DNA of 64,000 bases from contig NZ_CADEAR010000006.1 in the NCBI RefSeq assembly GCF_902825325.1, positions 186,001 through 250,000 of the forward strand, in the 5' to 3' direction. The stretch comes from Brucella tritici (GTDB taxonomy: Bacteria; Pseudomonadota; Alphaproteobacteria; Rhizobiales; Rhizobiaceae). Below the pieces are notes generated by a model. It did no database searches. It saw only the letters and a program-made list of their open reading frames with translations, and was not told where the DNA came from. Positions 29,204 through 41,934 of the stretch are shown here, one piece after another. The position numbers and the translations under genes are program-made. Every line of letters begins with the position of its first letter. Position 1 is the first letter of the stretch.

Positions 29204-29241
29204 CCAATGTAATAACATTGATATCAATATAATTACATTGG
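29204..29241. promoter_or_regulatory. Tandem operator-like dyad upstream of the DUF1428 gene
   Basis: A 38-base near-perfect palindrome (outer arms CCAATGTAAT and ATTACATTGG, centre TTGATATCAA, two mismatched pairs). It can also be read as two neighbouring dyads, CAATGT-AATA-ACATTG and CAATAT-AATT-ACATTG. This two-site layout is typical of operators for dimeric winged-helix or TetR-like repressors. The only downstream gene in a suitable orientation is the DUF1428 gene, starting 76 bases away. No regulator gene is adjacent. Confidence 0.65.
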
Positions 29242-29283
29242 GTCAAATGCCGAATATCTGGGTTCATATAGTGCTGAAACGAA

Positions 29284-29310
29284 AAAAGGCGGGCCCTAAG
29301 CCCGCCTTTT
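29284..29310. terminator. Rho-independent terminator of eno
   Basis: AAAAGGCGGGC and its exact complement with a 5-base loop, giving a T run on both strands. It lies 17 bases after the enolase stop in the minus direction. Confidence 0.9.
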
Positions 29311-29326
29311 ATGATTCTCAGAAAAA

Positions 29327-30652
<1,326 letters not shown>

Positions 30653-30681
30653 TTAACAAATCCGATGCGGACATTTCTTAG

Positions 30682-30727
30682 CGCATAATCCTGAAAGTTT
30701 GCAGACATTTCAGAAAAGATTATGCAC
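30682..30727. repeat. GCATAATC-type palindromic repeat
   Basis: Outer arms GCATAATC and GATTATGC, inner arms CTGAAA and TTTCAG with a 4-base bulge. It lies between eno and kdsA, upstream of eno, and belongs by shape to the family of rhizobial intergenic palindromes. Confidence 0.65.
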
Positions 30728-30755
30728 CGGCCAGTTTTTTAAGCCTTAGCGAAAC

Positions 30756-30785
30756 AAAAGGCGGAGGAAAATCCCCCGCCTTTTT
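30756..30785 (-). terminator. Rho-independent terminator of kdsA
   Basis: AAAAGGCGG pairs with CCGCCTTTT (extended inward by GG/CC), giving a T run in the minus direction, 19 bases after the kdsA stop. Confidence 0.85.
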
Positions 30786-30803
30786 AAATTCTCCGAGAAC
30801 TGT

Positions 30804-31637
30804 TTAAAGCCCTTTTGCGATACGATCAAAAGCCATGAGCTTTTCGAGAAGCGCGGGCATTTTATCCACCGGCACCATATTCGGACCATCGGACGGTGCG
30901 TTATCCGGGTCCTGATGCGTTTCAATGAAGAGCCCCGCAACACCGACGGCAACTGCTGCCCGAGCCAGCGTTTCCACAAACTCACGCTGTCCACCGGTCG
31001 AGCCGCCCTGCCCGCCCGGCTGCTGCACGGAGTGAGTCGCATCGAAAACAACCGGCGAACCAAGACCCGCCATAATCGGCAAGGAACGCATATCGGAAAC
31101 GAGCGTATTATAACCGAAAGAAACACCACGCTCGGTCGCAAGCACATTCGGATTGCCGCTTTCCGTAATCTTGGAAAGAACATTCTTCATATCCCATGGC
31201 GCCAGAAACTGTCCCTTCTTGACGTTCACGACACGTCCCGTCTTTGCGGCAGCAATCAGCAGATCGGTCTGGCGGCAAAGAAATGCCGGGATTTGCAGGA
31301 CATCGACCACAGGAGCAACTTCGACACATTGCTCTTCGGTATGAATATCCGTCAGAACGGGAAAGCCGAATTCCTTCTTGAGATCGGAAAAAACTTCCAT
31401 TGCCTTTTCGAGACCGATTCCACGCTCAGCCTTCAAGGATGTGCGATTGGCCTTGTCGAAGCTGGATTTGTAGACGAGACCAATGCCGAGCTTATCGGTC
31501 ATTTCCTTGAGCTGGCCTGCCATATCGAAAGCGTGTTCACGCGTTTCCATCTGGCATGGTCCCGCAATCAGGGCAAATGGCGCGCTATTTGAGAAAGTAA
31601 CATTTCCGACTTTTACAGATGAATTGGCAGTCGTCAT
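30804..31637 (-). CDS. kdsA: 3-deoxy-8-phosphooctulonate synthase
   Basis: 277 residues. It condenses phosphoenolpyruvate with arabinose 5-phosphate to make KDO-8-phosphate for lipopolysaccharide. Motifs: [50 protein letters not shown] and [10 protein letters not shown]. Cysteine in the GPC motif and the DATHS region are as in the family. It lies downstream of pyrG, separated by a terminator and repeats, and has its own terminator. Confidence 0.97.
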   Translation of the reverse strand: MTTANSSVKVGNVTFSNSAPFALIAGPCQMETREHAFDMAGQLKEMTDKLGIGLVYKSSFDKANRTSLKAERGIGLEKAMEVFSDLKKEFGFPVLTDIHTEEQCVEVAPVVDVLQIPAFLCRQTDLLIAAAKTGRVVNVKKGQFLAPWDMKNVLSKITESGNPNVLATERGVSFGYNTLVSDMRSLPIMAGLGSPVVFDATHSVQQPGGQGGSTGGQREFVETLARAAVAVGVAGLFIETHQDPDNAPSDGPNMVPVDKMPALLEKLMAFDRIAKGL

Positions 31638-31728
31638 AACGTGAACCTCGATACTGAATGCCTGCAGGCATCTTATCTGGCGTAAAGGTGGGTCGAAAAC
31701 AAGACCGCGACCTGAAAGCCGAAACGAA

Positions 31729-31750
31729 AACGCGCCCCGAAAGGCGCGTT
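31729..31750 (-). terminator. Rho-independent terminator downstream of pyrG
   Basis: AACGCGCC and GGCGCGTT pair around CCGAAA and are followed in the minus direction by TTTTCGTTT. It lies about 105 bases after the pyrG stop, beyond a palindromic repeat. Confidence 0.75.
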
Positions 31751-31757
31751 AGAGTTC

Positions 31758-31854
31758 TAGAGCATTTCCTGCAAAAGTGCGAAGCGGTTTTGCGTCGGAT
31801 AATGCCACGAATAAGTTAGAGCGGTTCCACGATCCCGTTTTAACCGGAAGCGCT

Positions 31855-31857
<3 letters not shown>
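31758..31857. repeat. Composite palindromic repeat that includes the pyrG stop codon
   Basis: It begins AGAGCATTTCC, with GCAAAA/TTTTGC arms and GGATAATGC, then a second unit AGAGCGGTTCC...GGAAGCGCTCT. The final CTA on the plus strand is the pyrG TAG stop, so the repeat boundary coincides with the end of the gene. It resembles the copy at 12653-12756. Confidence 0.65.
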
Positions 31858-33495
<1,638 letters not shown>

Positions 33496-33710
33496 TTAGA
33501 CTTTCTTGATTGATTCCGCCACAAAAAAATGCACCCCGGCGGTATTTTTCACCGAAGCCAGGCGGTAATCGTCGTTGTACAAAGAAAAACCGGAGCCAGA
33601 AACCCCGGAGCGAATACGTCTGTACTCTCTAGCGTCCCTATTCACATAAAGCCATGTCGAAGCTCGAAATCCACAGCTTCCGCCTGCAAGAATAGTGACG
33701 AACACAAAAG

Positions 33711-33736
33711 AAAAGGCCGAGCCCGTAAGCCCGGCC
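33711..33736 (-). terminator. Terminator of the L,D-transpeptidase gene
   Basis: The hairpin GGCCGaGC/GCcCGGCC (one mismatch) is followed in the minus direction by TTTTCTTTTG, 24 bases after the stop of the gene at 33760. Confidence 0.8.
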
Positions 33737-33759
33737 ACATTCACATAGTCATTTACAGA

Positions 33760-34452
33760 TCAGAGAACAACCACTTCGGTGCCCAGACCGACGCGATCAT
33801 AGAGATCCAGCACATCGTCGTTCGTCATGCGGAAGCAACCGTTGGAAGCCGAGCTACCAATGGTCCACGGCTGCACCGTACCGTGAATACGGATGTAGGT
33901 GTCCTTGTTGCCCTGGAAGAGATACATGGCGCGCGAACCAAGCGGGTTACCTGGGCCGCCATCCATGCCGTTCTTGAAACGGCCATAGTGAGCCGGATCA
34001 CGTTCGATCATTTCCTTCGTTGGAATCCAGCGTGGCCACTCGCGTTTTGCATTTACGGTAGCCGTGCCCTTGAATTCCAAACCCACCTTGCCGACAGCAA
34101 TGCCATAACGACGCGCAGTCGTTGAAGTCTCTACCAGATAGAGGAAGTAGTTTTTAGGATCAATCACAATGGTTCCCGGCTTGTAGCCGGTGAATGCGAC
34201 TTCCTGCGCCTGAAACTTCGGATTGATATTGTACTTATTCGCCTTCACCGCGTTGCCGCTCTTGGAAGCCTTTTTCTTCTTCGGCTTCTCAGGATTGGCC
34301 TTGGTGTCACTTGAAAGCGCAACCTGCTGAACGGATGCGGCAGCTTCATTGAGCTGCGCTTCAGCGCTTACCGGCGAAGCTGCAAATGCCGGAGCGGTCG
34401 CTCCAATGCAAAGACTTGCAATACCTGCCATCAGAATACGGCGTGAAAACAT
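33760..34452 (-). CDS. L,D-transpeptidase (YkuD domain)
   Basis: 230 residues with a signal peptide (RRILMAGIASLCIGATAPAFA, ending near residue 22). A Lys-rich spacer (KKKKASKSG) precedes the YkuD catalytic domain (about residues 75-230), which ends with the active-site IRIHGTVQPW and SSASNGCFRMTNDDVLDLYD containing the His and Cys nucleophile. It should form 3-3 peptidoglycan crosslinks or attach outer-membrane proteins to peptidoglycan, as described in Brucellaceae for this family. The ATG at 34452 is preferred over a GTG at 34476. A TTAACCAT sequence upstream (near 34620) resembles a CtrA half-site. Confidence 0.92.
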   Translation of the reverse strand: MFSRRILMAGIASLCIGATAPAFAASPVSAEAQLNEAAASVQQVALSSDTKANPEKPKKKKASKSGNAVKANKYNINPKFQAQEVAFTGYKPGTIVIDPKNYFLYLVETSTTARRYGIAVGKVGLEFKGTATVNAKREWPRWIPTKEMIERDPAHYGRFKNGMDGGPGNPLGSRAMYLFQGNKDTYIRIHGTVQPWTIGSSASNGCFRMTNDDVLDLYDRVGLGTEVVVL

Positions 34453-34632
34453 GTTCGGTTCCCGAAAATCAAGCACAAGGGAGAAACATCTGCCACATTA
34501 GTTGCGAGCAGACTTTCGATCTCCTTACTGCAAAGCCAACCGGTTCTCAATTCGCCGCCATCGTTCTGCAATGCGATTCGCGGCAGCGTATTGCCTAGCT
34601 GCAACACTTTGCGGCTCTATGGTTAACAAAAA

Positions 34633-34657
34633 GAAAACCGGCCTCAAGGGCCGGTTT
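34633..34657 (-). terminator. Rho-independent terminator of secG
   Basis: AAACCGGCC and GGCCGGTTT pair around TCAAG, followed in the minus direction by TTCTTTTTG, 28 bases after the secG stop. Confidence 0.88.
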
Positions 34658-34684
34658 CGTATTGCGTTCATCTAGCTCGTATTT

Positions 34685-35146
34685 TTACTGCGAGCTTGGA
34701 ACCGGATTGGCCGGAGTTTCTGGAACGACCGGAGCCTGCGGCTGCGTAGCATCAGGCTGCGTCACCGGTGCTGCGGCGCCCGGAGCTGCCGGTGCAGTCT
34801 GATTGGTATCTGGACGCGAAGACTCGCCACCCAGCTGATTCAGAATACCACCACCATTGCCGCCCGCCGGAGCAGTCTGACTGCCGGTTGCCGCCGGAAT
34901 ACGATTGAGAATGTCGGTTGGCTTTTCGCCGTAGCGCGCCATGATGCCGAGAATAAGCGAGGTCGCGAAGAAACCGATCGCAAGAATGGCTGTCGTGCGG
35001 GTCAGCGCGTTCGCTGCGCCGCGAGCCGTCATGAACCCTGAACCACCGCCAATACCAAGGCCGCCGCCTTCCGAACGCTGGATAAGCACAACGCCGACAA
35101 GCGCCAGCACGATCAACAAGTGAATGACAATGATTACGGTCTGCAT
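34685..35146 (-). CDS. secG: Preprotein translocase subunit SecG
   Basis: 153 residues. Two membrane helices (TVIIVIHLLIVLALVGVVLI and AILAIGFFATSLILGIMA) flank the conserved RSEGGGLGIGGG loop, as in SecG of the SecYEG channel. The C-terminal 80 residues are a low-complexity Ala/Pro/Gln tail (TQPDATQPQAP) seen in rhizobial SecG. It follows tpiA by about 100 bases, a widely conserved pair. Confidence 0.95.
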   Translation of the reverse strand: MQTVIIVIHLLIVLALVGVVLIQRSEGGGLGIGGGSGFMTARGAANALTRTTAILAIGFFATSLILGIMARYGEKPTDILNRIPAATGSQTAPAGGNGGGILNQLGGESSRPDTNQTAPAAPGAAAPVTQPDATQPQAPVVPETPANPVPSSQ

Positions 35147-35247
35147 GGGTTACGGTCTTTATATCCCTAAAACTAGAGCGGCTCTTTACACGCTATTGTC
35201 CGATAATCCAAGCCCCGAGACCAAGATAGGCAGACGCGATGTGCCGA

Positions 35248-36012
35248 TTACAAATTACGATAGGTTTCGCATATGGCGAGAAAATCAGTCGCCTTCAAGC
35301 TGGCTCCACCGACAAGTGCGCCATCAACATCTGCAACACCGAGCAATTCGGTTGCGTTGGAAGGTTTGACTGAACCGCCGTAGAGCAGGCGAAGATGTGC
35401 GCCTTTCGTGCCGAAACGTTCGATCAGTTGCTCGCGCATGAAGGCATGCGCAGCCCGCACGTCCTGCACAGTCGGCGTCAGCCCCGTACCGATTGCCCAA
35501 ACGGGTTCATAAGCAATGATCGTATTCTCGGCGTTGACACCATCAGGTAAAGAACCGGCAAGCTGCTTGCCGATCACATCCAGTGTACGCTCGGCCTTGC
35601 GCTCATCGGCGGTTTCGCCAACGCAAACGATAGCGATCAGTCCGACTGCCCATGCGGCTTCGGTCTTGGCGTGAATGGCATCATTGCTTTCATGATGGTC
35701 AGTCCGACGCTCGGAATGGCCGATAATGACATGTGTGGCGCCTGCCTCTTTGAGCATCGCAGCAGAAATATCACCCGTATGCGCACCAGACACTTTATGG
35801 TGAGCGTCCTGTCCGCCGAGGCCAACGGTTTCGCCTTCAAGTGTTTCCGCTGCGCGAGAAAGAAGCGTCGCCGGCACGCAGATAACCGCATCGAGCTTGC
35901 GACCGAGATCGGAGCTCAGACCCGCAGCAATCGCGCGCAATTCGGTCAGGGATTCTCCTGTACCATTCATCTTCCAGTTGCCAGCAACCAGCGGACGGAT
36001 TCCCGGAGTCAT
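35248..36012 (-). CDS. tpiA: Triosephosphate isomerase
   Basis: 254 residues, TIM barrel. Signature residues: the catalytic Lys in VAGNWKMNG, His in [13 protein letters not shown], and Glu in [13 protein letters not shown], plus the phosphate loop [12 protein letters not shown]. It interconverts dihydroxyacetone phosphate and glyceraldehyde 3-phosphate. It is divergent from ppiD across a gap of about 220 bases. Confidence 0.98.
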   Translation of the reverse strand: MTPGIRPLVAGNWKMNGTGESLTELRAIAAGLSSDLGRKLDAVICVPATLLSRAAETLEGETVGLGGQDAHHKVSGAHTGDISAAMLKEAGATHVIIGHSERRTDHHESNDAIHAKTEAAWAVGLIAIVCVGETADERKAERTLDVIGKQLAGSLPDGVNAENTIIAYEPVWAIGTGLTPTVQDVRAAHAFMREQLIERFGTKGAHLRLLYGGSVKPSNATELLGVADVDGALVGGASLKATDFLAICETYRNL

Positions 36013-36231
36013 TTCATTCTCCTCGCCTGTTCAAAACAGTTGACGCTACCACCTCGCAAAAGCGGACCAGCGCCAAAATTTGCCACTGACTAAGCGTATT
36101 CGTGCCGCAATGCAAATGTTCTTGAGTGTCTATATGCAATGAGACCTTGCATATAGGGCTGGCTTGAGGTTATCCCCTGACTGGCTCTATCTATAAAAGC
36201 CGAGCTTCAATTTATTCTTGAAGGGTTTCCA

Positions 36232-38118
36232 ATGCTCGACAGCCTGCGTTCCGCCGCTCAATCCTGGGTCGCCAAACTTCTGCTTGGCCTGCTTGTACTG
36301 AGCTTTGCGATTTGGGGCATCTCCGATGTCTTTCGCGGCGGCCTGGCAGGCAACGCCGCTTTGACGGCAGGCGATTCCGAAGTGAGTGCCACCGACTATC
36401 GTTTCGCCTATGAACAACAAATGATGCGTTTGTCGCAACAGCTTCGCCAACGTCTGACGCGGGAGCAAGCGCAGGCGTTCGGCGTCGAAAATCAGGTACT
36501 CGCACAGCTCGCAGCCGGTGTCGTGCTGGATGAAGGTGCGCGCAACATGCAGCTCGGCCTTTCCAAAGATGGAATTGCACGGCTGACCGGCGAAGATCCG
36601 GCTTTCCATGACGCAAGCGGCAACTTCAATCGTGCACAGTTCGATGCGGTACTTCGTCAATCCGGTATTCGTGCGCAGGACTATCTCGACAACCGCGCGA
36701 AAGTTGCCCGTCGTCAGCAGATCGTGGAAGCCGCCACCGATGGCATCAAGCTCCCGAATGCGGCGTTGAAGGCGCTGGCCCTTTATCAGGGTGAAACCCG
36801 CAGCGTTGATTATGTAACCATTCAGGCTGAAAAAGCCGATGCCATCCCTGCCCCGTCCGATAATGCGCTCAAGACCTATTTTGATGCGCACAAGGACGAG
36901 TACAAAGCACCGGAATACCGGAAGATAACCTATGTGAAGCTGGAACCGACTGATATTGCCGATCCGTCTGCCGTCACACAGGATGAAATCAACGAATATT
37001 ACGAAAAGAACAAAGATCGCTTCAGTACGATCGAAAAGCGCACCATCGAGCAGTTGAGCTTTGCCGATGAAGCCGCAGCTGAAGCCGCCCAGCAGAAAAT
37101 CGCCGCGGGAACCAGCTTTGTCGATATCGGCAAGGAACAAGGCAAAACAGAAGACGACTTGAAACTTGGTTCGTTTGAAAAATCCGCTATTCCCGATCAG
37201 GCGGTTGCCGATGCAGCTTTTGCACTTTCAGAAAATGGCGTGAGCCAAGTCGTCAAGGGCAGTTTTGGTCCTGTTATCCTGCGCGTGACGCAGATTGAAC
37301 CGGCCCATGTGAAGCCGCTGGCTGAAGTTGAAGGTGAAATTCGCACCACGCTTGCAAATAATATCGCGGCAAGCAGCATCAGCGGCATTCATGATTCCTA
37401 CGAACAGGATCGTTCCGACGGCGCATCCATGGCTGATGTGGCAAAGAAACTGAGCCTCAAATCCGTTACCGTGGAAGCCGTTGATGCCGAGGGCAACGAT
37501 CCTTCCGGCAATCCCGTTCAACTACCAAATTCCGAAGCATTGCTTTCTGCTGCTTTCCAGGCCGATCAGGGTTTTGACAACGATGCCCTGACCATGGGTA
37601 ATATCGGCTATCTCTGGTACCAGATCGACGGCGTAACTCCGGCACGTGAACGTACGCTCGACGAGGTCAAGGACAAGGTTGTGGCGGCATGGAAGGGCGA
37701 GGAAGCTGTCAAGCGCCTCAACCAGCGGGTGGAAGACCTGAAGAAGCGCCTCGACGGCGGTGCGACACTCGACACGATTGCCTCCGAAATGGGTGTTGAG
37801 AAGCAGACCAAGCGTGGTGTTGTCCGCACGACCAACGATGCCGATATCGGAACGGCCGCAGCGGCTCAGATTTTCCGTGGAGCAGATGGTTTCACCGGGA
37901 GCGCTGCAGCACCTTCGGACGATGCCCAGATTCTGTTCAAGGTTGTTGAAGTAACCGAACCCGCAGGAGCTGGTCCGGAAGCTATTCCGGAACAGCAGCA
38001 GAAGTATCTGGCCACATCGCTCTCGGACGATGTTCTCGAACAGCTCGTCGGCGAACTACAGAAGCAGTACCCTGTGAAGATAAATCAGGCCGTCATCAAC
38101 AACGCTCTGGCGTTTTAA
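36232..38118 (+). CDS. ppiD: Periplasmic folding chaperone PpiD (SurA-N / parvulin type)
   Basis: 628 residues. The N-terminal segment has a cytoplasmic helix and one membrane anchor (LLLGLLVLSFAIWGISDVF, residues 16-34). A SurA-like chaperone region follows (TDYRFAYEQQMMRLSQQLRQR) and then a rotamase-like domain in about residues 240-375 (TIEQLSFADEAAAEAAQQKI, AFALSENGVSQVV). PpiD proteins assist folding of proteins leaving the Sec channel. It starts a run of genes ppiD-trpD-trpC-moaC-moeA; trpD begins 18 bases downstream. Confidence 0.93.
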   Translation: MLDSLRSAAQSWVAKLLLGLLVLSFAIWGISDVFRGGLAGNAALTAGDSEVSATDYRFAYEQQMMRLSQQLRQRLTREQAQAFGVENQVLAQLAAGVVLDEGARNMQLGLSKDGIARLTGEDPAFHDASGNFNRAQFDAVLRQSGIRAQDYLDNRAKVARRQQIVEAATDGIKLPNAALKALALYQGETRSVDYVTIQAEKADAIPAPSDNALKTYFDAHKDEYKAPEYRKITYVKLEPTDIADPSAVTQDEINEYYEKNKDRFSTIEKRTIEQLSFADEAAAEAAQQKIAAGTSFVDIGKEQGKTEDDLKLGSFEKSAIPDQAVADAAFALSENGVSQVVKGSFGPVILRVTQIEPAHVKPLAEVEGEIRTTLANNIAASSISGIHDSYEQDRSDGASMADVAKKLSLKSVTVEAVDAEGNDPSGNPVQLPNSEALLSAAFQADQGFDNDALTMGNIGYLWYQIDGVTPARERTLDEVKDKVVAAWKGEEAVKRLNQRVEDLKKRLDGGATLDTIASEMGVEKQTKRGVVRTTNDADIGTAAAAQIFRGADGFTGSAAAPSDDAQILFKVVEVTEPAGAGPEAIPEQQQKYLATSLSDDVLEQLVGELQKQYPVKINQAVINNALAF

Positions 38119-38136
38119 GGACGGTGGGCATCAAAA

Positions 38137-39156
38137 ATGGCTGATCTAAAACCCTATATCGCGAAAGCCGCATCAGGCGAGCCGCTTTCGCTTGAGGATT
38201 CCAGGACCGCCTTCGATATAATGATGTCGGGACAAGCAACTCCGTCGCAGATCGGCGGGCTGTTGATGGCATTGCGTGTGCGCGGTGAAACGGTACCAGA
38301 AATTGCCGGTGCGGTTGCGTCCATGCGCTCGCGGATGCTGGCAGTTTCAGCTCCTGCCGACGCAATCGATATTGTCGGAACCGGTGGTGACCAGTCGGGT
38401 TCCTACAATGTTTCAAGCTGCTCGGCGTTTGTTGTCGCTGGTGCTGGTGTTCCTGTCGCCAAGCATGGCAACCGCGCCCTCTCCTCACGTTCCGGTGCCG
38501 CCGATGCGCTAGCCGCTCTCGGCATCAATATCGAGGCCGACGCGAGCATCATCGGCCGCAGCATCACCGAAGCCGGCCTCGGTTTCATGTTTGCACCGAT
38601 GCACCACTCCGCCATGCGCCATGTTGGTCCCTCCCGCGTCGAACTCGGAACACGCACTATCTTCAATCTCCTTGGCCCTCTTTCCAATCCGGCCAGTGTC
38701 AAGCGTCAGCTTGTTGGCGTGTTTGCGCCGCAATGGCTCGTACCGTTGGCTGAAGTGCTCAAGGAACTAGGCTCCGAAGCAGCCTGGGTGGTTTACGGCG
38801 ACGGGCTTGATGAAATGACCACCGCTGGCACGACACAAGTTGCCGCTCTTGAAAATGGTCAAATCCGTACTTTTGAAATCACGCCGGAAGAAGTTGGACT
38901 CCGTCGTTGCGATCCGGCAGAACTGAAGGGTGGCGAGGCTTCACTGAATGCCAAGGCTTTGCTCGGCGTGCTTGAAGGCACTAAAAATGCCTATCGAGAT
39001 ATCGTCCTGCTCAATTCAGGCGCAGCACTCGTCATTGCAGGCAAAGCGAAGGATCTGAAAGAAGGCATCGCTCTCGCAGCGCAATCCATCGACAGCGGTG
39101 CAGCACTTGCTGTCTTGCAGAAGGTAATTGCCGTTTCGAACGACAAAGCTGCCTGA
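38137..39156 (+). CDS. trpD: Anthranilate phosphoribosyltransferase
   Basis: 339 residues. Motifs: [22 protein letters not shown], the PRPP-binding [71 protein letters not shown]. It transfers the phosphoribosyl group to anthranilate in tryptophan synthesis. It is separate from the trpEG locus, as usual in rhizobia, and is followed by trpC with a 16-base gap. Confidence 0.97.
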   Translation: MADLKPYIAKAASGEPLSLEDSRTAFDIMMSGQATPSQIGGLLMALRVRGETVPEIAGAVASMRSRMLAVSAPADAIDIVGTGGDQSGSYNVSSCSAFVVAGAGVPVAKHGNRALSSRSGAADALAALGINIEADASIIGRSITEAGLGFMFAPMHHSAMRHVGPSRVELGTRTIFNLLGPLSNPASVKRQLVGVFAPQWLVPLAEVLKELGSEAAWVVYGDGLDEMTTAGTTQVAALENGQIRTFEITPEEVGLRRCDPAELKGGEASLNAKALLGVLEGTKNAYRDIVLLNSGAALVIAGKAKDLKEGIALAAQSIDSGAALAVLQKVIAVSNDKAA

Positions 39157-39172
39157 CGGAAAGGATTAAGTC

Positions 39173-39973
39173 ATGTCCACCGACATTCTGCGCAAGATCG
39201 AGGCTTACAAGCGCGAGGAAATCGCCGCAGCCAAGGCCGAGCGCACCGTCGCCGATCTCAAGGCGCGTGCACAGGATCAGGAAGCGCCGCGCGGTTTCCT
39301 CAGCGCGCTAGAGGCCAAACGCGCTGCTGGTGAATTTGCACTGATCGCCGAGATCAAGAAGGCAAGCCCTTCGAAAGGCCTCATCCGCCCTGATTTCGAT
39401 CCGCCAGCACTTGCAAAAGCCTACGAGACCGGCGGTGCCGCTTGTCTTTCCGTACTGACTGACACGCCGTCCTTTCAGGGAGCACCGGAATTTCTGACAG
39501 CAGCACGTAACGCTTGCAGTCTCCCAGCCCTGCGCAAAGACTTTCTGTTCGATACATACCAAGTGCATGAAGCGCGTAGCTGGGGTGCGGACTGCATTCT
39601 GATCATTCTTGCTAGCGTCGATGACGATCTGGCAAAGGCGTTGGAAGAAACCGCGTTCGATCTTGGCATGGATGCACTCATCGAAGTTCACGACGAAACC
39701 GAGATGGAACGCGCACTGAAGCTTTCGTCGCGTCTGCTCGGCGTCAACAATCGCAATTTGCGTACGTTTGAGGTTGATCTCGCCGTGTCGGAACGCCTGT
39801 CGAGAATGGCACCTTCCGATCGTGTTCTGGTTGGTGAAAGCGGCATATTCACACACGAAGATTGCCTGCGTTTGGAAAAATCCGGAATCGGGACCTTCCT
39901 CATCGGCGAGAGCCTGATGCGCCGGGAAGATGTCACGGCGGCTACCCATGAACTCCTGACCGGCAAGGCCTGA
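39173..39973 (+). CDS. trpC: Indole-3-glycerol phosphate synthase
   Basis: 266 residues, TIM barrel. Catalytic residues lie in [67 protein letters not shown] and [12 protein letters not shown]. It is not fused to TrpF, unlike enterobacterial TrpC. It is followed by moaC after 3 bases, so the two are translationally close. Confidence 0.97.
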   Translation: MSTDILRKIEAYKREEIAAAKAERTVADLKARAQDQEAPRGFLSALEAKRAAGEFALIAEIKKASPSKGLIRPDFDPPALAKAYETGGAACLSVLTDTPSFQGAPEFLTAARNACSLPALRKDFLFDTYQVHEARSWGADCILIILASVDDDLAKALEETAFDLGMDALIEVHDETEMERALKLSSRLLGVNNRNLRTFEVDLAVSERLSRMAPSDRVLVGESGIFTHEDCLRLEKSGIGTFLIGESLMRREDVTAATHELLTGKA

Positions 39974-39976
39974 CCG

Positions 39977-40453
39977 ATGACGTCCAAGCTCACCCATATC
40001 GACCAGACTGGTGCTGCCAATATGGTGGATGTTGGGGCGAAGGATGAAACTGAACGCCAAGCCACAGCCGAAGGATCAGTCAGAATGAAGCCGGAAACGC
40101 TGGCGATCATTCTGGAAGGCAATGCCGCGAAGGGTGACGTCATTGGCGCTGCGCGTCTGGCAGGCATCATGGCGGCAAAAAAGACCGCCGACCTGATTCC
40201 CCTCTGCCATCCGCTTATGCTGACCAAAGTCGCTGTCGAAATCGAACCGGATCAGGCACTACCCGGTTTGCGCGTTCGCGCACTTGCCAAGCTCAAAGGA
40301 CGCACTGGCGTGGAAATGGAAGCCCTCACTGCCGTTTCCGTAACGTGTCTTACCATCTATGACATGGCCAAAGCCGTCGACAAACATATGGAGATCGGCG
40401 GCATCCGCGTTACCGAAAAAAGCGGCGGCAAATCAGGTGATTGGACGGCATAA
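39977..40453 (+). CDS. moaC: Cyclic pyranopterin monophosphate synthase
   Basis: 158 residues. Conserved motifs: [24 protein letters not shown] at the start, [21 protein letters not shown] in the centre and [26 protein letters not shown] at the end, covering the catalytic Lys and Asp. It acts after MoaA in molybdenum cofactor synthesis. Coupled with trpC and moeA. Confidence 0.97.
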   Translation: MTSKLTHIDQTGAANMVDVGAKDETERQATAEGSVRMKPETLAIILEGNAAKGDVIGAARLAGIMAAKKTADLIPLCHPLMLTKVAVEIEPDQALPGLRVRALAKLKGRTGVEMEALTAVSVTCLTIYDMAKAVDKHMEIGGIRVTEKSGGKSGDWTA

Positions 40454-40537
40454 TCGCTGAACCTTGTTCTGGATCAATTCTTCCAGACAGGCTTTATGCT
40501 CTAAACGGGTCCACAATTCAGTTCGAGAGGAAACACC

Positions 40538-41752
40538 ATGTCCCTTCTCCCGGTCGATGAAGCACTGGCCCGCATCCTGAAATCTGCGGAACCGCACGGT
40601 AAAGAGCAAGTCACCTTGTCCGATGCGGGCGGGCGCGTGGTTGCAACACCTGTGCTGGCGCATTTTCTCCAGCCGCCTTTCGACGGGTCGGCAATGGATG
40701 GCTACGCCCTGATCGCACCGGACAACATCTCTTATCCAGTTGATTTCGACATCATCGGTGAATCGGCGGCGGGCAACCGCTTCGAGGGCAAATTGGGGAT
40801 CGGACAGGCGGTTCGCATTTTCACCGGCGCGCCACTGCCCAAAGGCACAGACACAATTGTCATTCAGGAACACACCGAGCGTTTGGGTAACCGGCTCACT
40901 GTTCACGAAGGAATAGAGCCGGGACGGCATATACGCCGCGCGGGGCTGGACTTTTCGCCTGGTAATATCGTCATTTCGAGCGGACGTGAGCTGGATGCCG
41001 CTGCCCTGTCGCTCGCCGCTGCAAGCGGACACGCGAAAATCGACGTATTCCAAAAACCCAAGGTGGCAATCGTCGCGACCGGTGATGAGCTTGTCGCGCC
41101 GGGTGAAACACCCGGAAAAGACCAGATTGTTGCGTCGAACAGTGTCGGAATCGCTGAAATCATAAGGCGAGCGGGCGGCAGCCCTGAAGATAAGGGGATT
41201 ATTTCGGACGATCCTGCCAAGATCGAACAGGCAATAGCAGACAGCCTGCAAAGTGGCATCGACATTCTGGTTACGATTGGTGGCGCGTCCGTCGGTGACC
41301 GGGATTTTGTGCATGGTGCGCTTCAGAAATTGGGGGTCAATCTCGATTTTTGGAAGATAGCCATGAGGCCGGGCAAACCCCTGATGTACGGACGCATCAG
41401 TGTGAACGGCAAAATTGTGCATGTCATAGGCTTGCCAGGCAATCCCGTTTCGAGTCTCGTCTGTAGCCTTGTCTTTCTCCGTCCGCTTGTCGCCAAGCTT
41501 GCCGGAACCAGCCTCGATGCCGATATCCGGCCCGCAAAGCTGGGCGCTACCCTACCAGCGAATGACCACCGCCGCGATTATATCCGAGCTACAATCGAAT
41601 CAACCCCGGATGGAACTCTGATAGCAAAGCCATTTCCAATCCAGGATTCGTCTATGCTTTCGGCTCTCGTCGGCTCGAAAGCACTTCTCATCAGGGATGA
41701 GAACGCCCCAGAGGCTGTGGTCGGCGACGATTGCCGTGTCCTCATGCTATAG
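40538..41752 (+). CDS. moeA: Molybdopterin molybdenumtransferase
   Basis: 404 residues. N-terminal domain with PPFDGSAMDGYALI and GESAAGNRFEGKLGIGQAVRIFTGAPLPKGTDTIV; central MogA-like domain with VATGDELV, ASNSVGIAEIIRRAGG and VTIGGASVGDRDFV; C-terminal barrel after GLPGNPVSSLV. It inserts molybdate into adenylylated molybdopterin. It lies about 85 bases after moaC. Confidence 0.96.
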   Translation: MSLLPVDEALARILKSAEPHGKEQVTLSDAGGRVVATPVLAHFLQPPFDGSAMDGYALIAPDNISYPVDFDIIGESAAGNRFEGKLGIGQAVRIFTGAPLPKGTDTIVIQEHTERLGNRLTVHEGIEPGRHIRRAGLDFSPGNIVISSGRELDAAALSLAAASGHAKIDVFQKPKVAIVATGDELVAPGETPGKDQIVASNSVGIAEIIRRAGGSPEDKGIISDDPAKIEQAIADSLQSGIDILVTIGGASVGDRDFVHGALQKLGVNLDFWKIAMRPGKPLMYGRISVNGKIVHVIGLPGNPVSSLVCSLVFLRPLVAKLAGTSLDADIRPAKLGATLPANDHRRDYIRATIESTPDGTLIAKPFPIQDSSMLSALVGSKALLIRDENAPEAVVGDDCRVLML

Positions 41753-41792
41753 ATTTGACACAGCTTTCGACCTCGATAATGCATGAAGAACA

Positions 41793-41819
41793 ATATATAA
41801 TCTATTGTAAATTATATAT
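41793..41819. other. AT-only inverted repeat between moeA and lexA
   Basis: ATATATAAT and ATTATATAT form a perfect inverted repeat around CTATTGTAA, in a 50-base stretch with almost no G or C. It is out of keeping with the GC-rich surroundings. It starts 41 bases after the moeA stop and could be a weak transcription end, a protein-binding AT patch or part of the lexA upstream region. Confidence 0.45.
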
Positions 41820-41919
41820 TATATAAACTCCACATTGCCCTGACTTGCAAATAAAGCTCTGCAAGCATGGCATTCCGTTCGCTCTCGGCTCAAGCGTTAA
41901 TGATTTTAAAACCATTGCA

Positions 41920-41934
41920 GAACAAGACTGGAAC
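41920..41934. promoter_or_regulatory. LexA operator (SOS box), alphaproteobacterial type
   Basis: GAAC-N7-GAAC (equal to GTTC-N7-GTTC on the other strand) lies 58 bases upstream of the lexA start. This direct-repeat form is the established LexA box of alphaproteobacteria and its position fits autoregulation of lexA. Confidence 0.8.

Noticed and set aside
33496-33744. An 82-codon minus-strand frame between pyrG and the L,D-transpeptidase gene
   Set aside because: It overlaps the transpeptidase terminator, lacks a ribosome binding site and shows no protein-like pattern.
34615-34630. TTAACCAT, like a CtrA half-site, upstream of the L,D-transpeptidase gene
   Set aside because: A single half-site over 160 bases from the start codon is too weak to call a CtrA promoter.
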